Of a stretch of DNA of 7,328 nucleotides, positions 6,169 through 7,328 are shown one piece after another. The position numbers were made by a program, and so were the translations under genes. The DNA is taken from assembly GCA_900546085.1 (NCBI GenBank), contig URBS01000112.1:1-7328 (forward strand), written 5' to 3'. The notes beneath the pieces are model-generated. The model searched no databases, was not told the origin of the DNA, and saw nothing but the letters and a program-made list of their open reading frames with translations. This stretch comes from an uncultured Collinsella sp. GTDB taxonomy: Bacteria > Actinomycetota > Coriobacteriia > Coriobacteriales > Coriobacteriaceae. Every line of letters starts with the position of its first letter. The stretch's first letter is position 1.

Positions 6169-6459
6169 TTACGCAGCGACGGCCTCGTAGACCGTGGCGC
6201 CCGAGAAGCTGTCGTGCAGGCTCTTGCCACAGATCCACGGCAGTTCGACGACCTCGCAGACCGTGTTGACCAGCTCGGAGCAGTCAGTAAAGTGGCCCTT
6301 ATCGTTGAGGGCCTCGCAATCCTGAACACGCCAATAGCCATCGGTGTGCGTGATGTAGTACTCGTGATCGTTGATCGACACGAAAGCGCGCGTCTTGGAA
6401 CGCAGCAGCTTCAGAAATCCTTCGAAGTCGGTCTCGACGACATCTCCAGCCTGGAACAT
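6169..6459 (-). CDS. Small acidic protein of unknown function (96 aa)
   Basis: I do not recognise a family. The gene is well supported: a strong AGGAGGT lies 6 nt before the ATG, and a strong terminator follows the stop. The protein is acidic (about 16 Asp/Glu against 7 Lys/Arg), has no signal peptide or membrane segment, and is probably cytosolic. The first half is rich in beta-type and aromatic residues (V28-S-I-N-D-H-E-Y-Y-I-T-H-T-D-G-Y-W-R44), reading like strands joined by turns. Four cysteines lie in the second half (C48, C60, C68, C77), not in CxxC pairs, so a metal site is not evident. It appears monocistronic, between the marR operon and the divergent nitroreductase. No function is proposed. 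Confidence 0.8.
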   Translation of the reverse strand: MFQAGDVVETDFEGFLKLLRSKTRAFVSINDHEYYITHTDGYWRVQDCEALNDKGHFTDCSELVNTVCEVVELPWICGKSLHDSFSGATVYEAVAA

Positions 6460-6465
6460 GATGTT

Positions 6466-6472
6466 ACCTCCT
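6466..6472 (-). promoter_or_regulatory. Ribosome binding site of the 96-residue protein
   Basis: The minus strand reads AGGAGGT, a near-perfect Shine-Dalgarno 6 nt before the ATG at 6459. It is the strongest site in the window and implies efficient translation. Confidence 0.85.
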
Positions 6473-6478
6473 GGCCCG

Positions 6479-6493
6479 GCGCCACCATGGCGC
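6479..6493 (-). other. Leader hairpin just upstream of a strong ribosome binding site
   Basis: GCGCCA (6479-6484) and TGGCGC (6488-6493) form a 6-bp GC-rich stem with a 3-nt loop, ending 6 nt before the AGGAGGT. It could stabilise the mRNA 5' end or tune translation. No T-tract follows on either strand. Confidence 0.4.
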
Positions 6494-6742
6494 GTTGATA
6501 AACGTTGGTACTCCTTTAGTAAAACCTTTATCAGAGGTTATGCGTTCGTCATTTAGGCAAGTGGTAAAAAACCGCAGGGTAGACGGGATAAAACGTTTAA
6601 CCATCCCATTTGTTTGTCACATTCTGAAGCTACTTTTATGCAAACCTACTTTCCCAATTGGAATCTATCCTTTTGGCCGGGCAATTGACCGTCTATCGTT
6701 TGAGCCCGACGGGTATGAACGGGGCATCTGCAACGCCACTAC
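6494..6742. other. AT-richer divergent regulatory region, no gene seen
   Basis: This stretch between the small-protein gene and the nitroreductase gene has no convincing coding frame. It holds several short symmetric elements: AACGTT at 6501-6506 and again at 6592-6597, inside TAAAACGTTTAA at 6589-6600; AACCT-N7-AGGTT at 6523-6539; and GGGAT (6585-6589) facing ATCCC (6603-6607). A weak plus-strand promoter candidate is TTGTCA (6614-6619), 17 nt, TATGCA (6637-6642). No riboswitch or RNA gene is recognised. Confidence 0.45.
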
Positions 6743-6748
6743 AAGGAG
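6743..6748 (+). promoter_or_regulatory. Ribosome binding site deciding the nitroreductase start
   Basis: AAGGAG ends 5 nt before the ATG at 6754. It rules against the in-frame TTG start at 6658, which would add 32 residues unlike the family. Confidence 0.85.
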
Positions 6749-6753
6749 ACACC

Positions 6754-7275
6754 ATGGAGACTATCGAAGCGCTCATCCACCGCCGCAGCTGCCGCAAATA
6801 CAGCGATCGTCCCGTCGAGGCCGAAAAGCTTGCACGTATTATCGAAGCCGGCCAATATGCACCGAGCGGCATGGGCCGCCAGCCGGTGACGTTTGTCGCC
6901 GTCACCGACCCCGCGACCGTCGAGCGTCTCTCACAGCTCAACGCCCAGGTCATGGGCGGCAACAGTGACCCCTTCTATGGCGCCAAGACCGTTGTGGTGG
7001 TGCTGGTCGACCGCAGCGTGCCCACGCATCTGGAAGACGGCTCGCTCGCCATGGGCAACTTGCTCAACGCCGCCTATGCACTGGGTGTCGATTCGTGCTG
7101 GATTCACCGCGCGCATGAGGTCTTTGACTCGCCCGAGGGCCTGGAGCTGCTGGCCAGCTGGGGCCTGCCCGCCGACGGCAGCCTGCGCGGTGTCGGTCAC
7201 TGCATCCTGGGCTATGCCGAAGACACGCTACCCGAGCCCAAACCCCGCCGCGACAACGTGGTGTATGTAAAGTAA
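6754..7275 (+). CDS. Nitroreductase-family FMN-dependent oxidoreductase
   Basis: This is a 173-residue single-domain cytosolic flavoprotein of the nitroreductase superfamily. Such proteins use NAD(P)H and FMN to reduce nitro groups, quinones or enones; the natural substrate is not predictable. The N-terminal FMN-phosphate motif is R10-R-S-C-R14-K-Y16. The flavin loop is A36-P-S-G-M-G-R-Q-P44, where many relatives have Asn in place of G41. The second half shows D95-G-S-L-A-M-G-N-L-L-N-A-A-Y-A-L-G111 followed by D113-S-C-W-I, and G148-H-C-I-L-G-Y-A-E near the end. The length is at the short end of the family, and the C terminus (K163-P-R-R-D-N-V-V-Y) is typical. The start is set by AAGGAG. It is monocistronic with a terminator 4 nt after the stop, and divergent from the 96-residue gene, with which it may share control. 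Confidence 0.93.
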   Translation: METIEALIHRRSCRKYSDRPVEAEKLARIIEAGQYAPSGMGRQPVTFVAVTDPATVERLSQLNAQVMGGNSDPFYGAKTVVVVLVDRSVPTHLEDGSLAMGNLLNAAYALGVDSCWIHRAHEVFDSPEGLELLASWGLPADGSLRGVGHCILGYAEDTLPEPKPRRDNVVYVK

Positions 7276-7279
7276 TCAG

Positions 7280-7309
7280 AACCACCCTTAAAAAGGGTGG
7301 TTTGCTCTT
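7280..7309 (+). terminator. Intrinsic terminator of the nitroreductase gene
   Basis: A perfect 10-bp stem, AACCACCCTT (7280-7289) with AAGGGTGGTT (7293-7302), has a tight AAA loop. It is followed by an imperfect T-rich tail (TGCTCTT). Confidence 0.82.
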
Positions 7310-7328
7310 AGGGTATAACCCACGGGCC

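Noticed and set aside
6142..6498. 118-codon plus-strand open frame opposite the 96-residue protein
   Set aside because: The minus-strand frame has the strong AGGAGGT and the correctly oriented terminator; the plus-strand frame starts inside the terminator stem.
6685..6719. TTGACC and TATGAA as a nitroreductase promoter
   Set aside because: The spacer would be 23 nt, too long for a sigma-70-type promoter.
6658..6753. 32-codon N-terminal extension of the nitroreductase from a TTG start
   Set aside because: AAGGAG directly precedes the ATG at 6754, and the family normally begins a few residues before the R-R-S-x-R-x-Y motif.
7311..7321. GGGT-ATA-ACCC inverted repeat at the right edge
   Set aside because: Only 4-bp arms, and the window ends 7 nt later, so nothing can be supported.

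Overview
The window looks like a chromosomal segment of a high-GC Gram-positive bacterium. Gene content, the G/C-rich third codon positions and the strong AGGAGG-type ribosome binding sites suggest an actinobacterium of the Coriobacteriia, possibly Collinsella-like. That assignment is an impression from the proteins and not the result of a search. No mobile element, CRISPR array, rRNA or tRNA is visible.

Layout from left to right. (1) A minus-strand DedA-family membrane protein (75-722) is followed by a hairpin at 15-46. (2) A 224-bp divergent intergenic region contains short repeats and a candidate promoter. (3) A plus-strand serine O-acetyltransferase (cysE, 947-1651) is followed by a hairpin with T-tracts on both sides (1690-1729), which can stop transcription from both directions. 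(4) A minus-strand three-gene operon runs from about 6030 down to 1763: a MarR-type regulator (5489-5989), ABC exporter half-transporter A (3765-5501) and half-transporter B (1763-3763). The genes are packed with a 13-bp overlap and a 1-bp gap. (5) A strong minus-strand terminator (6107-6142) separates this operon from a small uncharacterised minus-strand gene (6169-6459). (6) After a 294-bp AT-richer divergent region comes a plus-strand nitroreductase-family gene (6754-7275) with its own terminator (7280-7309).

How the genes work together: the MarR-ABC-ABC operon is a self-contained, probably substrate-inducible export module. The two half-transporters have complementary defects. A has Asp in place of the catalytic Glu and Gln in place of the switch His. 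B has a degenerate signature (SQGQ). This is the pattern of heterodimeric exporters with one active and one degenerate ATP site. A 14-bp direct repeat lies once inside the spacer of the predicted marR promoter and once just after the predicted start site, so it is a strong candidate for the autoregulatory operator. The DedA protein, CysE, the small protein and the nitroreductase appear to be separate transcription units.

I found no clear new multi-gene system. The best leads are the duplicated operator, the long acidic N-terminal extension on exporter subunit B, the repeats in the dedA-cysE intergenic region and the unassigned 96-residue protein.
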